Assembly (NCBI GenBank): GCA_017420605.1
Contig: JAFOIS010000185.1
Coordinates: 1 to 8,685, forward strand
DNA: 8,685 nucleotides
DNA from: Lachnospiraceae bacterium
Lineage (GTDB): Bacteria; Bacillota; Clostridia; Lachnospirales; Lachnospiraceae
Reading direction: 5' to 3'
The notes below the pieces were generated by a model that saw only the letters and a program-made list of their open reading frames with translations, was not told the origin of the DNA and did not search any database. Positions within the stretch are counted from its first letter, which is position 1, and every line of letters starts with the position of its first letter. Made by a program: the position numbers and the translations under genes. This document shows positions 1 through 5,905 of this stretch, one piece after another.

Positions 1-1296
1 CGCGCCGTGCATCATAAGGGAAAGGAAAGGCGCCGGCTCGAGATACAGATCGTGAACACGTCCGCGCAGGCGCGCCGCTTCCCGGTCGATCTCCCCGTGC
101 ACCATTTCCATGAGATCCTCAAAGGTGTCCGCTTCGCCGATCCTCTGGACGGCGTTCAGCACGCAGGCCGGGAACGACAGCGAATCGACGTTCGGGATAT
201 CCATGCCGTACCCCGGGATAATGAACTCCCAGCAGGCCGCCACGACGTATTCCCGCGCGTCCTCGGGGCGGTAGCCCCAGGACAGAAGTCCCGGGATCAC
301 AACGTCGTCGTTGGAATACTGCGGAAAGCCCAGCCCCGCCTTCGTAAGCTCGGTGCAGCGGATATACTCTTCGACCGGGGTGTTTTTATTTACGCGCACA
401 TTGATCTTCGGATCCGCGAGTTTCAGCTCGAGCGAAGCCTTAAGGCACAGCTCCGAAAGCAGGCCGAAACCGTCCGAGCCGTCCTTCGTGATCCCGCCGA
501 GTACCATGCTCTGCCCGTTGTCTCCCTGCTGCATGCCCGGATACATATCCGAGTCGCGGTTCAGGGAAAGGAAGAATTCCTCGATGAGCTCGAGCGCGCC
601 CTCCTCCGTCAGGATCCCCTTCTCCAGATCCGCGCGGAAGTAAGGCTCCATATACTGATCGAAGCGGCCGAAGGTATTGTGATAATGCCAGCACATCCAG
701 AGCGTATAATGGATGAGGCGCAGGAACTGCAGCGCTTCGAGGAAGGTCCGCGGCGGCTTTGCCGGGATCTGCGAAAAACTCTCCGCGACCGCGGCATTCC
801 CGGCGCGCAGCGCTTCCTCCCGGTACCGCTGCGCGAATCCGCTCACCGTATCCAGCATCGCAAGCAGCGCTTCTTCGTAGCGCGCCTTCTCTTCTTCGCC
901 GTTTTCCCGGAACGACGCCGCATATCCGCCGATCTCTTCGCGCACCGCGTCGAAACCGCGGGCAAGCAGCATCGCGTAGTCGGGGGAGACGTTGCAGACC
1001 TTGCCCTGCTCGTGGAAATAATGTTTCTTACGCAGCGCGGCCGTCTCTTCTTCGGTATGGATCTCCGGCACCGTACGGACGGTCCGAATCAGGGCGATCT
1101 TTTCATCCGGGAAAACGTGCGGCTTCTCTTCCGAAAGCCCGTCGGAAAGGCGCCTGACGCTCCGCGCAAGATCGTCCAGCCCTTCGGCCGCGTAGCGCGC
1201 CGCATACCGGTACGGGTCTTTCGCCTCCTGCCGGAGGGCGAAATGCTCCCTGTCCTCGATGAAAAACTTTCTCAGTTTCCGGATCCGTACCGTCAT
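1..1296 (-). CDS. Glycyl radical enzyme (pyruvate formate-lyase-like), C-terminus beyond window
   Basis: Only the first 432 codons are visible; the frame stays open to the left edge. Family role: an anaerobic cytoplasmic enzyme that uses a glycyl radical to make a Cys thiyl radical for substrate elimination or cleavage. Visible landmarks are W200 to H205 followed by GRFDQY (210-215), GGIT (267-270), GFPQYSNDD (323-331), the active-site segment AACWEFIIPG with candidate thiyl Cys355 and Glu357, and DLYLEPAPFLSLMM (416-429), all typical GRE barrel segments. The glycyl-radical loop should lie past the edge. C-x-E fits eliminating or decarboxylating GREs rather than true pyruvate formate-lyase, which has two adjacent Cys, but I cannot name the class. 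The start ATG at 1296 has only an A/G-rich leader (AAGAAAGAAAAAG), not a strong Shine-Dalgarno. It follows its activase by 104 nt. The family call is firm; the substrate is unknown. Confidence 0.93.
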   Translation of the reverse strand, partial: MTVRIRKLRKFFIEDREHFALRQEAKDPYRYAARYAAEGLDDLARSVRRLSDGLSEEKPHVFPDEKIALIRTVRTVPEIHTEEETAALRKKHYFHEQGKVCNVSPDYAMLLARGFDAVREEIGGYAASFRENGEEEKARYEEALLAMLDTVSGFAQRYREEALRAGNAAVAESFSQIPAKPPRTFLEALQFLRLIHYTLWMCWHYHNTFGRFDQYMEPYFRADLEKGILTEEGALELIEEFFLSLNRDSDMYPGMQQGDNGQSMVLGGITKDGSDGFGLLSELCLKASLELKLADPKINVRVNKNTPVEEYIRCTELTKAGLGFPQYSNDDVVIPGLLSWGYRPEDAREYVVAACWEFIIPGYGMDIPNVDSLSFPACVLNAVQRIGEADTFEDLMEMVHGEIDREAARLRGRVHDLYLEPAPFLSLMMHGA

Positions 1297-1335
1297 TTTC
1301 TTTTTCTTTCTTAATTGAATTGTACACCGCTGCGC

Positions 1336-1399
1336 GACCGGCCTTTCGGTCCTCCGCAAGCGCCTGTATATCTTCCCCCGATGCCGACGCAAATGCGTC
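1336..1399 (-). other. Two small hairpins in the activase-GRE intercistronic gap
   Basis: The 104-nt gap between activase stop and GRE start holds two perfect 5-bp hairpins. One is GACGC-ATTT-GCGTC (1386-1399), directly after the activase stop. The other is GACCG-AAAGGC-CGGTC (1336-1351). Neither is followed by a T-run on the minus strand, so they do not look like intrinsic terminators. They could be mRNA processing or stability elements between a low-need activase and a high-need GRE; that role is inference. A TACAAT hexamer lies at 1319-1324, but no matching -35 was found. Confidence 0.35.
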
Positions 1400-1400
1400 T

Positions 1401-2288
1401 TTACAGCACGTACACCGGAATGCCCCTCTCCCGGAAGATCTCCGTGCGGGCCGCCGGCTCTCTCTCTTCCGGAAAACCGGGGTCGTACTTCCGCCCCGTC
1501 ATCCGGTACTTCGCGCCGGCAGTCTTCTGATACGGCAGAAGTTCGACCCTGACGAGGGCCGTATCATTTTTCAGGAGGTCCGCCGCCGCGGAAAGATTCT
1601 CTTCGGTATCCGTCACGCCCGGAATGAGCGGGATCCGGATGCTGTGCGGCTTTCCGGAGCTTTTCAGATATTCGAGATTCGCAAGGACCGGCCCGCCCGG
1701 CAGCCCGGTCCACTTTCTGTGTTCCTCCGGATCCGCGAGCTTGACGTCAAAATAAACGAAATCGCAGAGCGAGACGATCCTCCGGAAATGCTCGCCGCTG
1801 CCGTATCCGCACGTCTCGACCGCCCGGTGCAGATCCGAAAGTTCCGCAAGGAGCGCCTCCGCAAAGTCCGCCTGGTAAAGCGGCTCCCCGCCGGAAAGCG
1901 TCACGCCGCCGCCTGTCGCAAGGAGGACCGGCTTGTCCTTCCGTACACGCCGGGCCGCCTCTTCCACGGTCCACTCCTTCCCCGCAATCTTCCGGAGATT
2001 GCCCGGGCAGACCAAAGTGCAGGCGCCGCAGGCCGTACAGCGTTCCGGCAAAAAAGGTCCCGTGCCGGAGGCCGGACCGCTTTCCGATACGGGACATACC
2101 GCCCGGCAGGCGCCGCATCCGGTGCAGCGCGCAAAGGAGACCATAAGCTCCGGTGCCGCCTTCTGCCCTTCCGGGTTATGGCACCAGCGGCATCTGAGCG
2201 GACAGCCTTTCAGGAAGACCGTCGTGCGTATGCCCGGCCCGTCGAAGACGGCAAGCTGTTTGATATCAAAAATGATTCCTTTTTCCAT
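1401..2288 (-). CDS. Glycyl-radical enzyme activating protein (radical SAM)
   Basis: This 295-residue protein should generate the glycyl radical on the adjacent GRE by cleaving S-adenosylmethionine with a [4Fe-4S] cluster. It opens with FDGPGIRTTVFLKGCPLRC; the radical SAM CX3CX2C motif is C29, C33 and C36, followed by HNPE. An inserted ferredoxin-like domain carries two further four-Cys sets, C55/C58/C61/C65 and C84/C87/C90/C94, as in activases of choline TMA-lyase or glycerol dehydratase type rather than the short PflA. SGGEP (132-136) is the SAM amino-group motif, ETCGY (158-162) and DVK (181-183) are conserved family segments, and RIPLIPGVTD lies toward the C-terminus. Length is normal for the three-cluster subfamily. 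The Shine-Dalgarno is poor (upstream AAAGAAAAGCCGGATAC), so it may depend on translation from the phosphatase gene 67 nt upstream. Physical pairing with the GRE makes its target clear. Confidence 0.95.
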   Translation of the reverse strand: MEKGIIFDIKQLAVFDGPGIRTTVFLKGCPLRCRWCHNPEGQKAAPELMVSFARCTGCGACRAVCPVSESGPASGTGPFLPERCTACGACTLVCPGNLRKIAGKEWTVEEAARRVRKDKPVLLATGGGVTLSGGEPLYQADFAEALLAELSDLHRAVETCGYGSGEHFRRIVSLCDFVYFDVKLADPEEHRKWTGLPGGPVLANLEYLKSSGKPHSIRIPLIPGVTDTEENLSAAADLLKNDTALVRVELLPYQKTAGAKYRMTGRKYDPGFPEEREPAARTEIFRERGIPVYVL

Positions 2289-2355
2289 GTATCCGGCTTT
2301 TCTTTCGCGGATCCGGTCCGGTCCCTCTCCCTCTGCACCGGCACCGCTCAGTTGC

Positions 2356-2973
2356 TCAGTCGGCTTCCTTTACGGCGTAGCTCAGATCACCCAGCCTGTT
2401 GATGATCCTGCGGCCGTCTTCGTCCACCGAAAGGAAGCTTACGCCCGCCGGCGCCGAATAAAGCCGGACCCTGTCCGAATCCTCCGGCGTAAGACCGAGA
2501 AAGATCGCATGGAAGGCCCGCAGGCTGTCGCAGTGGGCCACGACGATGACGTGCTCGTCCGGGCTTGCAAGGATCTCTTCCGCAAACGGCCGAACTCTTT
2601 CCAGAAGTTCCCGCCAGGTCTCCGCGCCTTCGAACATGCGGTCGTCGACCGTATTCACCGGGCGGATGTTCTCGTAGAACCACTGCATCGTCTTGCCGCA
2701 GGCCTCGCCGAAGAAATGCTCCCGGAGTTCCCGCCTGAGGATCGGCGTAAGGCCGCTCGGTGCGCCGGCGCATTCCGCGGTCTGCTTGGTGCGCAGAAGA
2801 TCCGAAGAGTACATGACCCACTCTTTGCCGTCCAGATACGGTTTGAGGTTCCGCCCGACGTTCTCCGCCATGCGGCGGCCTTTTGCCGTGAGCGGCCAGT
2901 CCGTCCAGGAACCGACCATTCCGTTTAAGTGCTGTTCGGATTCCGCGTGCTGGATCGTGATGATCTCTTTCAT
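2356..2973 (-). CDS. Histidine phosphatase superfamily (phosphoglycerate mutase-like) protein
   Basis: A 205-residue histidine phosphatase. Family enzymes transfer phosphate through a His nucleophile. Here the usual RHG reads QHA: Q8, H9, A10, then E11-S12. Other landmarks are NGMVGSWTDWPLT (17-29), YSSDLLRTKQTA with R61 (55-66), the E82/E85 region, and VVAHCDSLR with second catalytic His147 (144-152). H9, R61 and H147 remain, so phosphatase or mutase activity is plausible, but loss of the motif Arg is a real deviation. The start at 2973 is set by AAGGAG (2979-2984) with 5-nt spacing; the frame stays open upstream, but that stretch is low-complexity and overlaps the SDR gene in another frame. 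The 70-nt gap to the upstream SDR contains a GC hairpin (3019-3037) without a T-tail. Its role may be dephosphorylating an intermediate or housekeeping repair; the substrate is not readable. Confidence 0.88.
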   Translation of the reverse strand: MKEIITIQHAESEQHLNGMVGSWTDWPLTAKGRRMAENVGRNLKPYLDGKEWVMYSSDLLRTKQTAECAGAPSGLTPILRRELREHFFGEACGKTMQWFYENIRPVNTVDDRMFEGAETWRELLERVRPFAEEILASPDEHVIVVAHCDSLRAFHAIFLGLTPEDSDRVRLYSAPAGVSFLSVDEDGRRIINRLGDLSYAVKEAD

Positions 2974-2978
2974 GGCAA

Positions 2979-2984
2979 CTCCTT
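2979..2984 (-). promoter_or_regulatory. Ribosome binding site deciding the phosphatase start
   Basis: AAGGAG lies 5 nt before the ATG at 2973. It fixes the start there rather than at the longer open frame that extends to 3246 into the SDR gene. Confidence 0.8.
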
Positions 2985-3043
2985 CATCTGCATCCGGGAT
3001 GCGCGTGATCAGGGCTTTGCCGGCGCCAGGGCCCGGCGTTTCT

Positions 3044-3850
3044 TTATTCGCAGGTATAGCCGCCGTCGACCGGGATCGAGAGCCCGGTAAGATACTTGCC
3101 GGCGTCGGAGGCGAGCAGGGCGATCGGCCCCTTGATGTCGTCGCCGTCGGCAAGACGGCCGAGCATCGTGTGCTTGCTGTATTCCTTCTCGAAGACCGGG
3201 TTCGTTCTGTCGGAACGGAGGCCGCCCGGGCAGAGCGCGTTGACACGGATGCCGTACCGGCCGTAATAGGCCGCGGCGTGCCGCACCCAGCTCGTAACGC
3301 CCGACTTATCCAGGGAATAGATATGCCCGTGCGCGCCGGCCGCCATCTGCGGGTTGCCGCCGTAATTGTTTTCCTCGATGCCGATAAGGCCCATCATGGA
3401 ACCGAAGGTGATGATCGACCCGCTCTTCTGAGAGATCATCTGCCGGCCGACCAGCTGGTTCATGTAGAGCGACGCGCTCGTATTGATGCGGACGCCGTCA
3501 TCCATGGCTTCCGGATCTTCCTCCCAGCCCGTGCCGCCGTGTCCGTGCGGCAGAATGCGGCTGCAGTTGACGAAAACGTCGATGCGGCCCGCCTTGTCGA
3601 TGACCGTCTGCACGAGGTTTTCGATGCTGGCGATATCGCCCTGGTCAAAAGCGATCGCCTCGACCTTCACGCCCTTTTCTCTCTTCAGTTCTTCCACAAA
3701 TTCCTTCGCGGATTCGATCGTGTGGCTCGCAAGATAGATATCCGCGCCGGCGTCCGCGAGCGCGAGCGTCGCGCCCTTGCCGTACATGGCCCGGCCTCCG
3801 GTGATGAGGGCGACCTTGCCTTTTAACGAAAACAGTTCCTGTGTCGTCAT
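3044..3850 (-). CDS. Short-chain dehydrogenase/reductase, probable catalytic member of an SDR pair
   Basis: A 268-residue classical-length SDR, expected to oxidise or reduce a hydroxyl/carbonyl group with NAD(P)(H). Seen: beta1 plus glycine motif ITGGRAMYGKG (16-26), which carries two more residues than the usual TGxxxGxG; N95-C-S-R where NNAG is usual; N123; catalytic Ser151 in TFGSMMG; Tyr178 and Lys182 in YSLDK; N204 and PGG (208-210); and the C-terminal LTGLSIPVDGGY segment of classical SDRs. Ser151 and Tyr178 are 27 residues apart, against about 13 in canonical SDRs, showing an insertion (about 157-175, rich in N, G and A) beside the active site. The upstream paralogue shares this insertion. 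The Ser-Tyr-Lys set is complete, so activity is likely; substrate unknown. Its ribosome binding site overlaps the upstream stop codon, implying coupled translation. Confidence 0.92.
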   Translation of the reverse strand: MTTQELFSLKGKVALITGGRAMYGKGATLALADAGADIYLASHTIESAKEFVEELKREKGVKVEAIAFDQGDIASIENLVQTVIDKAGRIDVFVNCSRILPHGHGGTGWEEDPEAMDDGVRINTSASLYMNQLVGRQMISQKSGSIITFGSMMGLIGIEENNYGGNPQMAAGAHGHIYSLDKSGVTSWVRHAAAYYGRYGIRVNALCPGGLRSDRTNPVFEKEYSKHTMLGRLADGDDIKGPIALLASDAGKYLTGLSIPVDGGYTCE

Positions 3851-3856
3851 GTCCGT

Positions 3857-3864
3857 CCCTCCTT
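3857..3864 (-). promoter_or_regulatory. Ribosome binding site overlapping the upstream stop codon
   Basis: The sequence TAAGGAGGG joins the TAA of the upstream SDR (3863-3865) to a near-perfect Shine-Dalgarno, 6 nt before the ATG at 3850. Only 12 nt separate the genes, so translational coupling of the two SDRs is likely. Confidence 0.85.
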
Positions 3865-4657
3865 ATTTCGCCACATAGCCGCCGTCGACCGGGATCGTGG
3901 TGCCGGTGATGTATTCCGACGCGTCGGACGCGAGGAATACCGCGATGCCGGCGATATCTTCCGCATTGGCAAGCCGTTTGATATGGGTGTGGCGGATGAA
4001 ATTCTCTTCAAACGCCGCCGACTTCGTGCAGGAAAGCGGCCCGTAGGCGATGCAGTTCGAACGGCAACCGTAAAGTCCCAAGTGCCCCGCCGTCTGCCTT
4101 GCATAGTTTACATAACTTCCGTGTACGAAGCCGTAATCCGCCGAGAAATCCTCCTCCGCGTCCTCCGGCGCGCCGATGTAATTGTACGGATCGCACCCTA
4201 CCAGCGCGGAATAATCGGACACCAGGATAAGGGAGCCTTTCCGGCCCTGCGACACCATCACGCGTCCGAGCGACTGGACCGTCAGCATCACGCCCGTCTG
4301 TGTGACCGTAAGCTGCCGGTAAATGTCCTCGAAGGACTGGTCCCAGCCGGTCATATGCATGCCGCTGGAGTTCTCCACGATAATGTCGAGCGAGGGCATT
4401 TCCTCTTTCACGGCTTCACCGAGCGCGTCCGCCGCTTCGCGGGTGCCCTGGCTGTAGCGGAAGATCCCGCTCACCTCATGGCCTTCCTCCGCGAGCGCGC
4501 CCGCAAGATCCTCGAGCGCGGCAAGGTCCGGCCCCGAAAACCAGACCTTCGCGCCGGCGTCCATAAGGCCCGCCGCGATCTCGCGTCCGTACACCTGTTC
4601 CGGATGGTTGATGAGCGCGCATTTTCCGGTCAGGTCAAATTTCTTCAGTATGCTCAT
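3863..4657 (-). CDS. Degenerate SDR paralogue, likely non-catalytic or altered subunit
   Basis: This 264-residue SDR aligns along its length with the next gene, including the 27-residue spacing and insertion at the active site, but key positions are rewritten. The nucleotide-binding loop is INHPEQVYGRE (16-26) with the TG..GxG glycines mostly gone; the NNAG position is E95-N-S-S; the catalytic Ser position is Asp148 (VSDYS, with Ser147 next to it); Tyr175 is kept; and the catalytic Lys is His179 (YGFVH). The C-terminal ITGTTIPVDGGY segment, which in SDRs helps form the oligomer, is well conserved. Inference: a pseudoenzyme or structural partner of the intact SDR, as BbsC is for BbsD in toluene degradation. 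An alternative is an enzyme with different chemistry. The ribosome binding site is GGAAGGAAG, just before the ATG. The frame is intact with no stops, so it is maintained rather than decaying. Confidence 0.88.
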   Translation of the reverse strand: MSILKKFDLTGKCALINHPEQVYGREIAAGLMDAGAKVWFSGPDLAALEDLAGALAEEGHEVSGIFRYSQGTREAADALGEAVKEEMPSLDIIVENSSGMHMTGWDQSFEDIYRQLTVTQTGVMLTVQSLGRVMVSQGRKGSLILVSDYSALVGCDPYNYIGAPEDAEEDFSADYGFVHGSYVNYARQTAGHLGLYGCRSNCIAYGPLSCTKSAAFEENFIRHTHIKRLANAEDIAGIAVFLASDASEYITGTTIPVDGGYVAK

Positions 4658-4701
4658 TTCTTCCTTCCCTGCCCCTTTTGGGCATTTTTATGGATCGTTT
4701 T

Positions 4702-4751
4702 GAAAAGAAAAGCGGCGGTCCTCCGCGGCGGTACTGCCGCGGAAAACCGCC
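4702..4751 (-). terminator. Intrinsic terminator or attenuator between Gfo/Idh and SDR genes
   Basis: On the minus strand GGCGGTTTTCCGCGGC pairs with GCCGCGGAGGACCGCC (16 bp, two of them G-U) around an AGTACC loop, followed by GCTTTTCTTTTC. An A-rich tract precedes it, giving partial bidirectional character. It starts 14 nt after the Gfo/Idh stop. I see no convincing promoter between it and the SDR gene, so partial read-through (attenuation) is a reasonable reading; full termination with a separate promoter is the alternative. Confidence 0.72.
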
Positions 4752-4764
4752 TTTGTTTTTCGGT

Positions 4765-5742
4765 TTAACGCTCGTGGATCTCGGAGAGTTCGACCATGCG
4801 GCCGCCCTCTTCGCGGCTCCGGATACCGGCGATGATGATCTTCGCCATCTCGACCGTATTCGAAAACGGGGTCGGCTCCTCGCCGGTGCGCAGGAAGTGC
4901 ACGAAGTTGTCCATCTGCTTCTTGAACGCGTAGTAGGAGTCGCCGTCGGAAAGCTGCGCGCTTCCGCGGTTGCCGAGCACCACGACGCCGCGGGACGTCA
5001 TCCCGTATTCCATCGGGATGTCGACGTAGCAGCCGTTCTTATGATAGAGGTGCACCCAGTTCTTTTCGTACGTGCCGCCGTTCTGGACCGCCGTAAAGCC
5101 CGGTCCCAGAAGGTCGAAGATCGCCTCGACCGCGTGCATGCCGTAGGTCTCCCATTTCTTCGCCATCGGGGAAAGGATGTAGCGGATCTCGCCGAGCTCG
5201 TAGTGGCACTTCTGGTACGGCTCGATGGATTTCTCATAGCGCATGGAGGACGAGGAAATGAAATGCGCGCCCTCGTCGTGCCATTTCACGATGGTCTTGA
5301 GGTCTTCCTCATTGTCGCACAGCGGCTTGTCGATGAACATCGGAAGGCCCGCCTCGATGAACGGACGGCACCGCTCCACATGCTCCGCGCCGATATCCGT
5401 CGCGCAGATCACCGCGTCGACGTGCCCGAGCATTTCCAGCGGATCCGTGCAGACGTTCGGGATGCGGGACGCCCTGGCGCAGTTTTCCGCCATGGCGCGG
5501 TCTTCGTAGCCGGTGAAGCACACGTGCGTAATATGCGCGCTCGGGATGCCGAAGGTCTCCGGCGGCTGCTTGCCGAGATAATCCGGGATCGAAGGATACA
5601 GTTCATGCGTCCATTCGTACATGACGTCTTTGTCGTAACCGTTGTACATCGCGCTCCAGGAAAACGGATGCGCATTGCCCTCGGTCATGCCGAGAATGCC
5701 GATGCAGAGCTCTTTGTCGCCGAGCGGGAACTGATTTGCCAT
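4765..5742 (-). CDS. Gfo/Idh/MocA family oxidoreductase
   Basis: A 325-residue NAD(P)-dependent oxidoreductase of the family acting on sugars, cyclitols and related polyols. The N-terminal Rossmann region reads CIGILGMTEGNAHPFSWSAM (13-32), lacking the standard GxGxxG and keeping the G-N-A-H pattern of a divergent subgroup. VDAVICATD (108-116) is the beta4 segment; FIDKPLC (136-142) carries the conserved Lys139, with DKP for the usual EKP. YGMHAVEAIFDLLG (200-213) carries the conserved His203 and Asp210 of the C-terminal substrate domain. The start at 5742 is chosen because GGAGG lies 7 nt upstream and the protein begins MANQFPLGDKEL; the frame is open to 5811, but that region has no binding site and covers the leader. 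It is first behind the promoter at 5817-5845. The substrate is probably a polyol or sugar acid derivative, by family only. Confidence 0.92.
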   Translation of the reverse strand: MANQFPLGDKELCIGILGMTEGNAHPFSWSAMYNGYDKDVMYEWTHELYPSIPDYLGKQPPETFGIPSAHITHVCFTGYEDRAMAENCARASRIPNVCTDPLEMLGHVDAVICATDIGAEHVERCRPFIEAGLPMFIDKPLCDNEEDLKTIVKWHDEGAHFISSSSMRYEKSIEPYQKCHYELGEIRYILSPMAKKWETYGMHAVEAIFDLLGPGFTAVQNGGTYEKNWVHLYHKNGCYVDIPMEYGMTSRGVVVLGNRGSAQLSDGDSYYAFKKQMDNFVHFLRTGEEPTPFSNTVEMAKIIIAGIRSREEGGRMVELSEIHER

Positions 5743-5749
5743 AACATTG

Positions 5750-5754
5750 CCTCC
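5750..5754 (-). promoter_or_regulatory. Ribosome binding site deciding the Gfo/Idh start
   Basis: GGAGG with 7-nt spacing to the ATG at 5742 supports this start over the in-frame ATG at 5811. Confidence 0.85.
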
Positions 5755-5816
5755 GTAATTTTCTCTGTCATTCCGCGGCCGCAGGATCCGTAAAAGACCG
5801 TGCTCCGTCATTTTCT

Positions 5817-5845
5817 ACTATAGCGAAACCGCCTCTTTTTTACAA
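5817..5845 (-). promoter_or_regulatory. Sigma-70/SigA-type promoter driving the Gfo/Idh-SDR-GRE locus
   Basis: The -35 element TTGTAA (5840-5845) and -10 element TATAGT (5817-5822) are separated by exactly 17 nt on the minus strand. The -10 matches consensus at 5 of 6 bases and the -35 at 4 of 6. Predicted transcription start is near 5810, giving a leader of about 70 nt before the Gfo/Idh ATG. The spot is AT-rich in an otherwise GC-rich window. Confidence 0.78.
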
Positions 5846-5851
5846 TATGAG

Positions 5852-5883
5852 AACCGGACACCTTCTTCCGAAAATGTCCGGTT
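5852..5883. repeat. 9-bp inverted repeat abutting the promoter: candidate operator
   Basis: AACCGGACA (5852-5860) and TGTCCGGTT (5875-5883) form a perfect inverted repeat with a 14-nt spacer, ending 6 bp upstream of the -35 box. On the minus strand it is followed by TCTCATATTG rather than a T-run, so it makes a poor terminator. The position, just upstream of -35, suits a transcription activator or repressor site. It could instead be part of the 3' end of the upstream transcript. Confidence 0.5.
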
Positions 5884-5905
5884 TGGCACATGTCTTATCT
5901 GTCTT

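Noticed and set aside
45..80. Possible frameshift near the left end of the GRE gene
   Set aside because: A recount of codon phase shows the DLYLEPAPF segment (first base 51) is exactly in frame with the ATG at 1296.
7..1314. 435-codon open frame on the plus strand
   Set aside because: It is antisense to the GRE, whose motifs are unmistakable. The translation is Arg-rich with no recognisable motif, as expected of a shadow frame in GC-rich DNA.
1320..2928. Long plus-strand open frames across the activase and phosphatase
   Set aside because: Antisense shadows of two clearly recognised minus-strand genes, with Arg/Pro/Ala-rich composition and no motifs.
2974..3246. N-terminal extension of the phosphatase to an upstream start
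   Set aside because: The extension overlaps the SDR coding region in another frame, is Arg/Ser/Thr-rich, and lacks a ribosome site. The start at 2973 has AAGGAG.
4670..4689. Plus-strand hairpin TGCCC-CTTTT-GGGCA followed by TTTTTA, terminator-like
   Set aside because: The stem is only 5 bp and no plus-strand gene leads into it. On the minus strand it lies just upstream of the SDR ribosome site without a T-tail.
5743..5811. N-terminal extension of the Gfo/Idh protein
   Set aside because: Its ATG at 5811 lies at the predicted transcription start and has no ribosome site; GGAGG precedes the ATG at 5742.
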